From positions 62,001 to 126,000 of the forward strand of contig JAITGF010000003.1 in assembly GCA_031280795.1 (NCBI GenBank): a DNA stretch of 64,000 bases. Direction: 5' to 3'. Positions 8,466-17,434 of this stretch are shown piece after piece (position 1 is the first letter of the stretch; every line of letters starts with the position of its first letter). Below the pieces are notes generated by a model. The model saw only the letters and a list, made by a program, of their open reading frames with translations. It made no database searches and had not been told where the DNA came from. The stretch comes from Candidatus Ancillula prorhinotermitis. GTDB taxonomy: Bacteria > Actinomycetota > Actinomycetes > Actinomycetales > Bifidobacteriaceae. Both the position numbers and the translations under genes were made by a program.

Positions 8466-8494
8466 TTGAAAAACGGCAAAATATGTGCTACACT
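8466..8494 (+). promoter_or_regulatory. Promoter of the Rv3235-like gene
   Basis: TTGAAA, 17-bp spacer, TACACT. The upstream in-frame ATG at 8485 lies inside this promoter, which supports the ATG at 8530 as the true start. Confidence 0.6.
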
Positions 8495-8529
8495 TACATC
8501 ACACGATCACCTATGATGGGGAGGTATAT

Positions 8530-8979
8530 ATGAAGAGTAAATACGAACATGTCAATGTGTTGTACACAGAAAGTCAAGCATACGATGAATATGACATTGA
8601 CTACACCGAACAAGAGCCAGTAACCCTAAGTTTGCCGCATTCATTTGTGTCAAGCATGTGCCTATATATCAGTGAAGCGCTTTCAAACACGCGCAAAATC
8701 GATGTGCTTGCCAAGTGGATGAAGCCATATGTGTATAACCACATCGACGAACTGCGCCTAAAAGGCTATGGCTTTGGGATGCGCCCAAAATTGCTCAGCG
8801 TTACTGTAAAGCGACTTAATAGTAGAAAAGCCTATGGGGTTTGCAGTATAGAGACATCGACTGGCAGACACTTAATATCGATAACCTACGAAGTGCAGCA
8901 CTTATCGTGGATTGCTACCAATATAGATGTTGTGACAGAAGACAGTAGCAAAATTATTTGCCTAGTATCCAAAATATAG
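8530..8979 (+). CDS. Rv3235-family protein
   Basis: 149 residues from the ATG at 8530, which follows the ribosome-binding site GGGGAGG by 5 nt. The pattern ISEALSNTRKIDVLAKWM, then YNHIDELR, RPKLLSVTVKRLNSRKAYGV and a final LISITYEVQHLSWIATNID matches the actinobacterial Rv3235 family (often encoded near secA), whose function is unknown. No signal peptide or membrane segment is seen. It precedes the unknown three-gene cluster on the same strand, but that cluster has its own promoter. The family match is by remembered pattern only and the relationship is distant. Confidence 0.6.
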   Translation: MKSKYEHVNVLYTESQAYDEYDIDYTEQEPVTLSLPHSFVSSMCLYISEALSNTRKIDVLAKWMKPYVYNHIDELRLKGYGFGMRPKLLSVTVKRLNSRKAYGVCSIETSTGRHLISITYEVQHLSWIATNIDVVTEDSSKIICLVSKI

Positions 8980-9120
8980 TATCTAAAATCTAGCAATACC
9001 TGAACCTCTTTAAGCAGGCTAGCATTAACGTAGAGGTTTGCCTAGCGTGAATAATCCACGCCAAAATCCACCAATCGGAATCGAACATTTCAAGCCAATC
9101 GCGAACGTTTGATAATACTC

Positions 9121-9149
9121 TTGCAAAATACTGTTTGATGTGGTATAAT
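9121..9149 (+). promoter_or_regulatory. Promoter of the 9.2-14.5 kb operon (leaderless)
   Basis: TTGCAA, 17-bp spacer ending TGTGG, TATAAT. Only 7 nt separate the -10 from the ATG at 9157 and no ribosome-binding site is present. Confidence 0.75.
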
Positions 9150-9156
9150 CTTAATA

Positions 9157-12100
9157 ATGACATTAGGTCGCAACCAGAGTAGGTTGTATAGCAAACGGAA
9201 GCCAAAAGCTTCTGAATTTAATGGCGCGCTAGAAAGCGGAGCGATATTTTTTGCTACCCAGAATCAGGGTACGAGTAGAAAAGCAAGTAGAAACCCAAGC
9301 GGAATCTTAAGTGGTGCAAAAAATAATCTCGCACGCTACACTAGCGCCCACACCCAGCGCGTCTCAACTTCTGCAGCACTAAAGACTAGCGCGCGTCGTT
9401 TTAGTGCACAAATTGAAGGCGGGGCAAAGAGTCTGCATCTTAAGAAAGACCTTCAATCAGCAAAGCGTTTTGCACTCAGAAGTAATGCCCCGCTAAGGCT
9501 GGACGCATATGCAGGCGATACCAAAAACAAGCGCCGAATCCTTAAGCTAGGAAAATCGGTGTACGCTACCCAATTCAATGGCCTACTTAGTGGTCAACTC
9601 AATAATCAGCCTGATGCGCAATTTTATGCACGTTTCGTACCTCAAAACGTTGCCCAAATCATCACGAAAGGTAGCGCCCCTACTGAGTCTAGTGAGGCCA
9701 GCAATGGCGCGGATGTGGTTAACGCAAGGGCGCATACCGATACATCGGCAGGCACACCGGCGGGCAGTCAAGGTGATGTTTCATCTAATAATGCTCAAGC
9801 GGTTACTCAAGGACCCAACCAGCCGGGATCACAATCGGTCGACCTGCCCAACAATCACAGAGGCGTAGGCGGTCCTGACAGTGCAGACGGTTCATCGACT
9901 TCCGATACCCCACCTGAAACCCTTAGCGGCGCACCGTCACCCCAGCCAGAAGCCACACCAGGTGGCAGTACGAACACCACACTTGCGCCTGAGAGCACAC
10001 CTGGAGGCGCTTCACTAGGCGGCTTATCTTCGTCAGCGTCTTCAGATCAAAGTAACAACACTCGAAGCGGTGGCGCTACTAGCGGCGCCCCAAGCGGTGG
10101 GCATCTGCTGCCCGAAAAGCTAGATGATTTAATTTCCATCACTCCTTTTACGAAAATCGGTGCTAGTTTGCGTGGGGCTAGCGCTTTCGTCAAAGTAATG
10201 CTCAAGCCTGCAAAAGGACTTATAGCGCAGATGTCTGAAGCAGAAATTGAGCAGTTTACTAGCGCAAGACTTGACTACGACGCACTCAAAAAGATGGACA
10301 AAGATGCCCAGAAGAGTAGTGCTAAGAGTAGTGCTAAGAGTAGTATTAGTGTAGCGCAGTCACCTGCCCTAGATACCACTGCACCGAGTAGCATACCAGA
10401 CAACGCTTCGGGCACGGCATTAGACACTACATTGGATAGCGCAAGGAACGCCCGTTTAGAGGCAGTGCGTAATGCCTTAGAAAATAACACCATCGCTGAA
10501 GAGTACTTGCGCGAACCTGATGTCGAAGATATATCTGCTGAGCGCACATCGCAAGTCCCGCCACAAGTTGATGTGTCACTGTCGCAGAATGAAGAACAGG
10601 GCGATGCACTGGAACCACGGGAAGCAACGTCAGCACCACCTGGACAGATACCACCTTTACAAGAAGAATCGCCTAGCCAAGAAGATGAAGTCTCTCTAGT
10701 CGAAACTACGCTTGAAATACTTGACGAGCCAATTGGCGATGATGTTGAAATGGTGCAAAAGGGTTACCAAATACCTATCACTTCAGAAATACCAGTAGTA
10801 AGACCTAATCAAAGTGCTCCAAACGATATCGGCGCTCAAAAGACGAGTGACGGAGATACAGGCGTAATACATGCAGACGAAATTGGTGAAAGTGAAGTTA
10901 GCGCCCACAGTGAAGATGCCTCTGAAGTTGCCCTCCCCAAGACAGAGGATATTCCAATCGTGTTGGCACTTACACAGCAGCTTCCTATAGTCAAAGTCGT
11001 TGAAGCCGTGCAAAATTCCACTGAAAACAAACCTGCACAAGAAGCACCTCATGAAAGTGCAAATCAAAATAAACTACCACAAGATGCACCAAGCAGTGCC
11101 CCAGATGATGTACTTAATAGTGACGTGCCAAGTGAAATTACGCCCGACAGTGAACCGGCTAGAGAGCCCATAAAACGCATCCTTTCAAAGAAGCGCATCC
11201 CAAGCCCGCTTGCGCTTGCCCAAGCAGCCAAAGGTGGGCCTGACATTGATGATACAATTCAGATGAAACCAGCATCAATGCAAGATTCTGCGCAGGTTCA
11301 GGATCTTGCAAATAGCGAAGAGCCGTTCTTGACTACTGAGCCGCTACCATTCGCGCCGATTATGAAGCCCGAAAATGTTGCCGAAAATGTTGCCAAAAAT
11401 GTTGACAGTAAGGACTCTCAACAGGGCCACATACACCAAAAACCCACACCTGAGGAGATGCTTGCCAAACTTGAGCGACTAGCAAAGAGCGCAGTAGAAG
11501 AAATTGACGACACGCTTAATCCAAAGTCGCCGAAAGTCGAGCAAGAAGTAGTGCAAGAACCCGTGAAAGAACCCGTGAAAGAAGTAGCGCAAAAGGTTGC
11601 GCAAAAGGTTATGCCGGAAGCTGTGCAAGAAGTAGTACAAGACGCTAGCGGGGGCGAAAATGGCGGCGATGACGTAGCGCCAATTAACACTACTTTGCCA
11701 CTCAAAACTTCGGCGATTCATAAACCACTTGCTAAGCCGATACGACCAGGCACTAAATCTCCAACGCCACTCACCACCACATCAGACAGTGTGCAGGATC
11801 CCCATCAAGAACGCATCGAACAATCGCGTGCAGATAAGATGACACCTGATGCTGTATCTACAGGAGCGGCAAAGAAACCAGCTAGTAAACCTAGCACACC
11901 TGCCACTGATTTCACAATGCTAAGAAAATCAGTTTCGGACATCATGTCAGAGATTATGGACGACGTCTACGGGCCAAGGCGCAGCTACAAAGCAGGCACT
12001 AGCGAGATTGACGTACCGCCGGTTCGGACCCCAGCCAAGCCGAAAGCCCCCGCGCCCCCTCCAGTTAAAATCAGCTTCCCCTCTGAGCGCCGAGCTCTCT

Positions 12101-12414
12101 TTGAGGATGAGAAGTCGCCGACACCGAGCACTCCTACTGCAACTCCAGTAACACGTAAAACCAACGCCTTTTCAAGTAGTATCCTCAAGTCATCAAGGCC
12201 ACTTACTGCTGCAAGTACTATTCCAACTTTCGGACGCTCAAAGAAAGGCGATCCGCTAGCCGCTTTTGAAGATATACTGTCCGAGATTGACTCAAAAACT
12301 CAACGCGCCGAGTCAAGCATTTCTGCTAACGCTAAGAATGCAATCTCACAAATGCAAACCCGGTTTGACGACGTTTCAAACCCGCTTGACGCTTTCAAAA
12401 GGGGGTCTAAGTAG
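9157..12414 (+). CDS. Large low-complexity protein of unknown function (1085 residues)
   Basis: Not recognised. The first 170 residues or so are basic and fairly ordered, with two related patches (EFNGALESGAIFFATQNQ and QFNGLLSGQLNNQPDAQFY). A long Ser/Pro/Gly/Glu-rich, probably disordered middle follows, including degenerate repeats (ENVAENVAKNV, then EPVKEPVKEVAQKVAQKV near residues 798-815). The C-terminal 180 residues hold MLRKSVSDIMSEIMDDVYG and two similar acidic/aromatic motifs, DPLAAFEDILSEID and NPLDAFKRGSK at the very end. No signal peptide or membrane segment is seen, so it is probably cytoplasmic. Translation is probably leaderless. The next gene starts 3 nt after its stop, so it heads an operon with two membrane proteins and uppS; a scaffold or adaptor role at the membrane is possible but unproven. 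Confidence 0.8.
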   Translation: MTLGRNQSRLYSKRKPKASEFNGALESGAIFFATQNQGTSRKASRNPSGILSGAKNNLARYTSAHTQRVSTSAALKTSARRFSAQIEGGAKSLHLKKDLQSAKRFALRSNAPLRLDAYAGDTKNKRRILKLGKSVYATQFNGLLSGQLNNQPDAQFYARFVPQNVAQIITKGSAPTESSEASNGADVVNARAHTDTSAGTPAGSQGDVSSNNAQAVTQGPNQPGSQSVDLPNNHRGVGGPDSADGSSTSDTPPETLSGAPSPQPEATPGGSTNTTLAPESTPGGASLGGLSSSASSDQSNNTRSGGATSGAPSGGHLLPEKLDDLISITPFTKIGASLRGASAFVKVMLKPAKGLIAQMSEAEIEQFTSARLDYDALKKMDKDAQKSSAKSSAKSSISVAQSPALDTTAPSSIPDNASGTALDTTLDSARNARLEAVRNALENNTIAEEYLREPDVEDISAERTSQVPPQVDVSLSQNEEQGDALEPREATSAPPGQIPPLQEESPSQEDEVSLVETTLEILDEPIGDDVEMVQKGYQIPITSEIPVVRPNQSAPNDIGAQKTSDGDTGVIHADEIGESEVSAHSEDASEVALPKTEDIPIVLALTQQLPIVKVVEAVQNSTENKPAQEAPHESANQNKLPQDAPSSAPDDVLNSDVPSEITPDSEPAREPIKRILSKKRIPSPLALAQAAKGGPDIDDTIQMKPASMQDSAQVQDLANSEEPFLTTEPLPFAPIMKPENVAENVAKNVDSKDSQQGHIHQKPTPEEMLAKLERLAKSAVEEIDDTLNPKSPKVEQEVVQEPVKEPVKEVAQKVAQKVMPEAVQEVVQDASGGENGGDDVAPINTTLPLKTSAIHKPLAKPIRPGTKSPTPLTTTSDSVQDPHQERIEQSRADKMTPDAVSTGAAKKPASKPSTPATDFTMLRKSVSDIMSEIMDDVYGPRRSYKAGTSEIDVPPVRTPAKPKAPAPPPVKISFPSERRALFEDEKSPTPSTPTATPVTRKTNAFSSSILKSSRPLTAASTIPTFGRSKKGDPLAAFEDILSEIDSKTQRAESSISANAKNAISQMQTRFDDVSNPLDAFKRGSK

Positions 12415-12416
12415 TT

Positions 12417-13241
12417 GTGAATAACCAAAACCCCGTAGTTAAAATTATCCCCCTCAGAAAGAAAGTGGCACTTAGTAGGGAATTTTCTAAGCATGCGAGT
12501 AACCTCCACAAAGAGCACGCCATCAAGAAACATCTTCTGAAAAAGAGTCTTAAATCTGGTCTAAATAATTTCGAAAACATTGACCTGAAACAAGCCTTAA
12601 AACAAACTAGGCGCATTCCCAGTCTATACATAATTCAATCACTCTTGCTAGCGGGCATAGTATCTCTAGTGGTTATTTACGCAGTTCCTAGCCTTAGGAC
12701 TCCTACGTTACAAGCGCTTAACGACAGGGGTATCTATCTCCTTGGGGCGAGTGAACCGAACGCAAATTCATCGACGAATACATCCCAAAATGTACCTGGG
12801 CAAAGTGGTTCTAGACTAGATAATGGAAACTCTCAGAATTCCAACTCATCAAATAATGACGACGCATACACAAATGGTGACAATTCCTCTAGTGATGGTG
12901 GCCAAAATGAAGGTGACCAAAATCCTGCTGATGAAACTAAGGTTTCCAGTGCTTTGCGTAATGCCATTTTACGCACTTACGGAGTTGCAAGCCTCTCTGA
13001 TATACGTGAGACTGGGTTGCTTGAGGGTATGTCCCAAATTCACTCCATCACTGAGGTTAACGCTAACAAGCTGACAGTTCGCCTCAATTTAACCCACTCG
13101 AATACTAACCGCCAAGCTGTGCGAGCTATTGCAAATAAACTGCTAGAGATTGCACGTGCAAATAACGTTCAGGCTACCACAATTATCGTCATCACTATCG
13201 ATTCCTACTTCTTAGAGCAGGCTTCAAACGGAGGTAATTAG
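12417..13241 (+). CDS. Single-pass membrane protein of unknown function
   Basis: 274 residues with a GTG start. A basic cytoplasmic N-terminus of about 67 residues precedes one membrane segment near 68-91 (SLLLAGIVSLVVIYAVPSL). A Ser/Asn/Gly/Asp-rich linker (about 115-175) leads to a folded C-terminal domain of about 100 residues (ALRNAILRTYGVASL to IIVITIDSYF) expected outside the membrane. That domain resembles the C-terminus of the next protein in layout and in the AIL..Y.V motif. Its end overlaps the start of the next gene by one base. Confidence 0.78.
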   Translation: MNNQNPVVKIIPLRKKVALSREFSKHASNLHKEHAIKKHLLKKSLKSGLNNFENIDLKQALKQTRRIPSLYIIQSLLLAGIVSLVVIYAVPSLRTPTLQALNDRGIYLLGASEPNANSSTNTSQNVPGQSGSRLDNGNSQNSNSSNNDDAYTNGDNSSSDGGQNEGDQNPADETKVSSALRNAILRTYGVASLSDIRETGLLEGMSQIHSITEVNANKLTVRLNLTHSNTNRQAVRAIANKLLEIARANNVQATTIIVITIDSYFLEQASNGGN

Positions 13242-13780
13242 TGGACAAGAACACTAAAACCGTTATCTACCGCTCTGTGGGGATAGTCATTGCTTTGATA
13301 TTGCTAGCCTTAATAGCGCATTTTGCAATAAATAAGCTACAGCAACGCGTCAATGATGCTAAGAATAACCCAAATATCGTCTACGTAGAGCCCCCAAAGA
13401 CCCCAATTTCTGACACTGAATATGCTAAAATGATTAGCGATGCGATTCTAAGCTACTATAAAGTGCACGAGTTTCCGGAAATCCTCTACCAAGACCCGGA
13501 GAATTTGCTTGGGCAGACTCAAAGCATTGCCCCAAGTACGCCAGGGAGTAATGACGGCGAATACACTATCAAATTCATTGCTGAGCATGAGCTTGGTACT
13601 TGGTCAAGCGCTCAAGCGCAATCAGCCGCTATCGAAGCAATGAAAATCGTCGGGCCACAAATACCAGAGGTCACTGGTATCACGGCTGAAATTTCAGTCT
13701 GGCTTTCAGGGTCGCCTGACAAAAAGGGGTCGAAACCCTATGCTACTTTCCGCGCTGGGCGCGATGTTTTAGGGAGCTAA
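13241..13780 (+). CDS. Single-pass membrane protein of unknown function, possible paralogue of its neighbour
   Basis: 179 residues, GTG start overlapping the previous stop by one base. One membrane segment at about 9-29 (SVGIVIALILLALIAHFAI) is followed by an external domain. That domain contains ISDAILSYYKVHEFPEIL, a central beta-rich part (EYTIKFIAEHELG), a helix (QSAAIEAMKIVGPQI) and ITAEISVWLSG. The order helix, strand, helix, strand parallels the upstream protein's C-terminal domain. It ends TAATG into uppS, so both are made together. Confidence 0.78.
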   Translation: MDKNTKTVIYRSVGIVIALILLALIAHFAINKLQQRVNDAKNNPNIVYVEPPKTPISDTEYAKMISDAILSYYKVHEFPEILYQDPENLLGQTQSIAPSTPGSNDGEYTIKFIAEHELGTWSSAQAQSAAIEAMKIVGPQIPEVTGITAEISVWLSGSPDKKGSKPYATFRAGRDVLGS

Positions 13781-14511
13781 TGCCACCTGCACTAAAGATA
13801 CCGGAGCATGTAGCTGTCATTATGGACGGCAACGGTCGTTGGGCTAAAGAGCGCGGACTCCCCCGCACCGATGGGCATAGCGCTGGGGAGGAGGCCCTAA
13901 TGCGCTGGGTCCGAGAGGGCGTAAATCTCGGCGTAAAGGAAATGTCATTCTACACTTTTTCCACTGAAAACTGGAATCGCGCCCCGAGTGAAGTGAAGTT
14001 TTTGATGCAAATATCTAAACGTATCATGCGCGAACGTGCTGATGAATTCATCGAGCTCGGGGTAAGGATACGTTGGGTAGGTCGCAAAACCCGCCTCTGG
14101 AAGAGTGTGCTCAAAGAGCTGGATATCATTGAAGAAAAAACTTCCCACTGCTCAAATATGGTGGTGAACTTTTGCATCAACTACGGTGGTCGTAGCGAAA
14201 TTGTCGACGCTGTGAACGCAATTCTTGAAGAAAAACTAGATGGTCGCGCAGGAGAGAGTATCGTCGGCGAAAAACGCGCAAAGATAAGTGAAGCCAGCTT
14301 CAAATGCCACCTTTACTCACCACAAATGCGAGATGTCGACCTATTGATCCGCACTTCAGGTGAGCTTCGCTTAAGCAACTTCCTACTCTGGCAACTTGCT
14401 TACGCTGAGATGGTCTTTGTAGATGACTACTGGCCAGACACATCTGGGGAAACCCTCGTTCAAGGAATCAAAGAGTACACGAAACGTGACCGCCGCTTCG
14501 GTAAGGCGTAA
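13780..14511 (+). CDS. uppS: Isoprenyl transferase (undecaprenyl diphosphate synthase family)
   Basis: 243 residues, normal for cis-prenyltransferases, which extend farnesyl diphosphate with isopentenyl diphosphate to the lipid carrier used for peptidoglycan and polysaccharide synthesis. The P-loop-like motif IMDGNGRWAKERGL with its catalytic Asp is at about residue 16. FYTFSTENWNRAP, NFCINYGGRSEIVDA, DLLIRTSGELRLSNFLLWQ and the final DYWPD are all present. TAATG coupling to the unknown membrane protein upstream places uppS at the end of that operon and hints at an envelope role for the cluster. Confidence 0.95.
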   Translation: MPPALKIPEHVAVIMDGNGRWAKERGLPRTDGHSAGEEALMRWVREGVNLGVKEMSFYTFSTENWNRAPSEVKFLMQISKRIMRERADEFIELGVRIRWVGRKTRLWKSVLKELDIIEEKTSHCSNMVVNFCINYGGRSEIVDAVNAILEEKLDGRAGESIVGEKRAKISEASFKCHLYSPQMRDVDLLIRTSGELRLSNFLLWQLAYAEMVFVDDYWPDTSGETLVQGIKEYTKRDRRFGKA

Positions 14512-14519
14512 ATGCACTT

Positions 14520-14696
14520 CTAGTTTGTGCTACCTACAGCGTTGGGTTCAAGCAGGGCGCCCAAATCATCAATCACACTTTCTAGCGAACTTATTTGCGC
14601 ATCGAACTCCTGATTTTCAACACCTTCTAGGCGTGCTTCAAGAGCTTTGATGGATTCATTAAACGACTCATCGCTATTCTTACTATTTATAGGCAC
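14520..14696 (-). CDS. Small hypothetical protein (about 58 residues, start uncertain)
   Basis: An open frame follows ruvB by 9 nt. The product is acidic and helical (SFNESIKALEARLEGV, ISSLESVIDDLGALLE), probably a short coiled coil. The only canonical start, GTG at 14696, overlaps its own Shine-Dalgarno AAAGGAG. A better spaced start would be the in-frame ATA at 14690, 5 nt after that site. A TGTGGTATAAT core inside the 3' end of ruvB could drive it. No family was recognised, and it may not be a gene. Confidence 0.4.
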   Translation of the reverse strand: MPINSKNSDESFNESIKALEARLEGVENQEFDAQISSLESVIDDLGALLEPNAVGSTN

Positions 14697-14705
14697 TCCT
14701 TTCTA

Positions 14706-15701
14706 CTAGATATTTGTATTATACCACAAAATTCCGCGCTCGGTGGCAACGCGCCCAGACTTGGTACGAGCTATGAAGCCCTTACGCACTAAGAAGGGTT
14801 CAGAAACTGACTCGACTGTGTCCACTTCCTCGCCAATGCTATTTGCCAGCGTTGAAACGCCGACTGGGCCGGCTGCAAACTGCTCGATGATGCTTTTTAA
14901 GACTCGGCGATCGAGATTATCAAGGCCAGCTTGGTCGATTTCGTAAAGCTCTAAGGTGTTTTGAGTAGCTTGCAAATCGATTTGCTCATCTCCATGCACA
15001 TGCGCCCAATCACGCACTCGGCGTAAGATGCGGTTTGCGATGCGAGCTGTGCCACGACTACGCTTAGCGATTTCCAAAGCAGCTTCATGCGCGATTTTTA
15101 CGCCTAGGAGGTTAGCAGAGCGCAGCACAATCTGGAGTAGCTCTTCTGGCTCGTAGAAATCCATAAAGCCAGTGAATCCAAATCGGTCGCGCATCGGTGT
15201 TGGAAGTAACCCTGAGCGAGTGGTGGCGCCTATGACTGTAAAGCGTGGTAACGGCAGTGCTATGGAGCTTGCACCCACGCCCTTACCCACCACGACATCA
15301 ACGCGGAAGTCTTCCATTGCGATGTAGAGCATCTCTTGGGCAGGCTTGGCCATGCGGTGGATTTCGTCGATAAACAGGACTTCTTTTGGCTCGAGCGATG
15401 AGAGAATCGATGCAAGATCGCCGGCGTGAGTGAGGCTTGGGCCGGATGTGACACGTATAGCAGCGTCTAGCTCATTGGCGACAATACCCGCTAAAGTCGT
15501 TTTACCAAGACCTGGAGGCCCAGCAAAGAGCAGGTGTTCAGATGCTTCACCTCGCAAAGTAGCAGCTTTGAGGATAAGCTGAAGCTGTTTGGTAACTTTA
15601 CCTTGGCCGACAAATTCATCTAGAGTTTTAGGGCGCAAAGCGATTTCACTTGAGTGATCAGAATCAAGCTCGATGGCAGAGGTTAGGTTTTCTTCGTCCA
15701 T
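14706..15701 (-). CDS. ruvB: Holliday junction branch-migration ATPase RuvB
   Basis: 331 residues. Walker A GPPGLGKTTLAG, Walker B VLFIDEIHRM, GATTRSGLL (sensor) and the arginine-finger region PMRDRFGF are present. The C-terminal winged helix ends RTKSGRVATERGILWYNTNI; the last residues differ from the usual W..LG end. RuvB forms the hexameric motor that, with RuvA, drives branch migration in recombination. It lies 15 nt after aroC on the same strand. ruvA is 23 kb away in a different operon, and no ruvC is in the window. Confidence 0.96.
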   Translation of the reverse strand: MDEENLTSAIELDSDHSSEIALRPKTLDEFVGQGKVTKQLQLILKAATLRGEASEHLLFAGPPGLGKTTLAGIVANELDAAIRVTSGPSLTHAGDLASILSSLEPKEVLFIDEIHRMAKPAQEMLYIAMEDFRVDVVVGKGVGASSIALPLPRFTVIGATTRSGLLPTPMRDRFGFTGFMDFYEPEELLQIVLRSANLLGVKIAHEAALEIAKRSRGTARIANRILRRVRDWAHVHGDEQIDLQATQNTLELYEIDQAGLDNLDRRVLKSIIEQFAAGPVGVSTLANSIGEEVDTVESVSEPFLVRKGFIARTKSGRVATERGILWYNTNI

Positions 15702-15716
15702 AATTCAGACTCGGCC

Positions 15717-16952
15717 CTAACTTTCACTTCTGTCAAATGTGGAGTGCTGATACGCCGACTTCATCATAGCAAGGCTATCTTCGCCAAAACGCTTCGTAGC
15801 AGCATCGGCAAGCGTAAGTGCAACCATCGCTTTAGCAACTAGACGCGCTGGGTATACAGCGGAAAGGTCAGAACGTTGGGAGTGCCCGCGTGATTCTTCT
15901 AGTGTTTGCATATTTACAGTTTTCAGACCACCGGGCACGCTCGGAATTGGCTTTATGGCTATACGCAAAATAATATCTTCACCGTTGGAGATGCCACCTT
16001 CGATACCGCCAGCATGGTTGGTTTCGCGCGCATAGCCTGAACTACCTAGATGCGTTATCGCATCGTGCGCTTTGGAACCTGGGAGGTCGGCAAACCTGAA
16101 CCCCACCCCGACTTCCACGCCCTTTACTGCTTGGATCGACATTAGGGCTCCTGCTAACTTGGCGTCAAGGCGTGTGTCGGCGCTTACATAGGAGCCAAGA
16201 CCTGGTGGAACGTTTTTGGCGATAACTTCCACAACTCCGCCGATGGTGTCGCCTGCACCTGCCGCATCTTTGGCGTGTTGCTCAGCTCTTGCATCAAACT
16301 CCAGGTCACCTTCACCCTTTTCGCGCTTCACACTGCCAAATTGAACCACACTAGCACTGATTTCGACTCCGAATGCCTGGTCAAGTAGCGCTGATGCTAC
16401 GACGGACGCTGCCACTCTTGCAGCAGTTTCTCGCGCTGAGGCCCGCTCTAAGACCGGGCGAGCACTATCAAATCCATATTTGCGAACGCCTTCAAGATCG
16501 GCATGCCCTGGTCTAGGTCTTTGCAAGCGATCGAACTCCTCACCATCAGGTACGTTTGGCGCGGGGGTTTGGGGGGTACCCCCAGGAGAGGGGGTAGCGG
16601 ATGAGTCACTTTGGCTCAGGAGCGAGGGGGAGACTTCCCCCAACAAATTTGCACCACTTTCGCGCGTCTCGCTAACACCATCAGGGCTCATAATCTGCTC
16701 CCATTTCGGCCATTCGGTATTCTCAATCATGATGGCGATAGGCGACCCGATGGTCTTGCCTTGCAGTACGCCTGAAAGTATAGTAACGCTATCTTCTTCG
16801 AACTTTTGACGCGCACCACGACCTATGCCACCACGCCTTTTTGCAAGCTCTTCGCGAATAATGCGTGTGGAAACCTTAACGCCCGCAGGGACGCCCTCTA
16901 GAAGCGCAATTAACGCTTTCCCATGTGATTCGCCAGCGGTTACATATCGCAC
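15717..16952 (-). CDS. aroC: Chorismate synthase with low-complexity insertion
   Basis: 411 residues against about 390 in relatives. It converts 5-enolpyruvylshikimate-3-phosphate to chorismate using reduced FMN. TAGESHGKALIALLEG, RRGGIGRGARQKFE, RPRPGHADL, SARETAARVA and NHAGGIEGGISNG are all present. About 35 Ser/Pro/Gly-rich residues are inserted between MSPDGVSETRE and RPRPGH (bases about 16545-16660). They are encoded by two G/C palindromes similar to those in the tandem repeat at 8.2 kb, and the frame is kept. The GTG start overlaps its Shine-Dalgarno AAAGGAG. ruvB follows in the same transcript. Confidence 0.95.
   Translation of the reverse strand: MRYVTAGESHGKALIALLEGVPAGVKVSTRIIREELAKRRGGIGRGARQKFEEDSVTILSGVLQGKTIGSPIAIMIENTEWPKWEQIMSPDGVSETRESGANLLGEVSPSLLSQSDSSATPSPGGTPQTPAPNVPDGEEFDRLQRPRPGHADLEGVRKYGFDSARPVLERASARETAARVAASVVASALLDQAFGVEISASVVQFGSVKREKGEGDLEFDARAEQHAKDAAGAGDTIGGVVEVIAKNVPPGLGSYVSADTRLDAKLAGALMSIQAVKGVEVGVGFRFADLPGSKAHDAITHLGSSGYARETNHAGGIEGGISNGEDIILRIAIKPIPSVPGGLKTVNMQTLEESRGHSQRSDLSAVYPARLVAKAMVALTLADAATKRFGEDSLAMMKSAYQHSTFDRSES
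16560..16645. repeat. Palindromic element inside aroC
   Basis: GGGGGTACCCCC (16572-16583) and GGGGGAGACTTCCCCC (16626-16641) lie inside the coding sequence. The second closely resembles the GGGGGAAGATTCCCCC palindrome of the intergenic repeat near 8.26 kb. Confidence 0.6.
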
Positions 16953-16972
16953 TCCTTTGTGTTGCTACCTCG

Positions 16973-17377
16973 TTATTTAATCGAAACGATGTCGACTACG
17001 AAAGTCAGCACAGAATTAGGGCCAATCGGAGAGCCGGGCACACCACGCTCACCGTATGCGAAATCGGGCTCAGCCGAAATCACAAGTCTTGAACCTACTT
17101 TATGCCCGATGATACCTTGATCCCAGGCCTTGATGAGCATACCTACGCCGATTGGAAACTCCACGCTTGAGCCGCGCTGGAAGGACGAATCGAAAATGTC
17201 ACCACCCCAGACGACACCGTGGTAGTTCACCTCAATTGTATCACCAACTTTTACTTCGGTGCCAGTGCCCTCTTCGAGCACGTGAACCTCTAGACCCGCG
17301 GGCGCGTCACCCGAAAACTGCAGGTTTGGAATCTCGCCGAAACCACCAACAACTTCAACATTTTCAATTTTTGCCAT
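16973..17377 (-). CDS. FKBP-type peptidyl-prolyl cis-trans isomerase
   Basis: 134 residues from the ATG at 17377, chosen because AAAGGAGA lies just upstream; an ATG 24 nt earlier has none. FKBP fold signatures are VKVGDTIEVNYHGVVW, FDSSFQRGSSVEFPIGVGMLIKAWDQGI, GSRLVISAEPDFAYGERG and LTFVVDIVSI. The enzyme speeds proline isomerisation during folding. No signal peptide is seen, so it is cytoplasmic. A TATGATATAAT promoter lies just upstream (17403-17413). It ends 20 nt before the aroC start and may be co-transcribed with aroC-ruvB. Confidence 0.93.
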   Translation of the reverse strand: MAKIENVEVVGGFGEIPNLQFSGDAPAGLEVHVLEEGTGTEVKVGDTIEVNYHGVVWGGDIFDSSFQRGSSVEFPIGVGMLIKAWDQGIIGHKVGSRLVISAEPDFAYGERGVPGSPIGPNSVLTFVVDIVSIK

Positions 17378-17434
17378 TATCTCTCCTTTGCTATCTACCA
17401 TAATTATATCATACTTTCAATTCATATGCATTCA

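Noticed and set aside
14718..14728. TGTGGTATAAT inside the end of ruvB as a definite promoter
   Set aside because: It also encodes the ruvB C-terminus (WYN) and only an uncertain small ORF follows, so it is mentioned there but not listed as a promoter.
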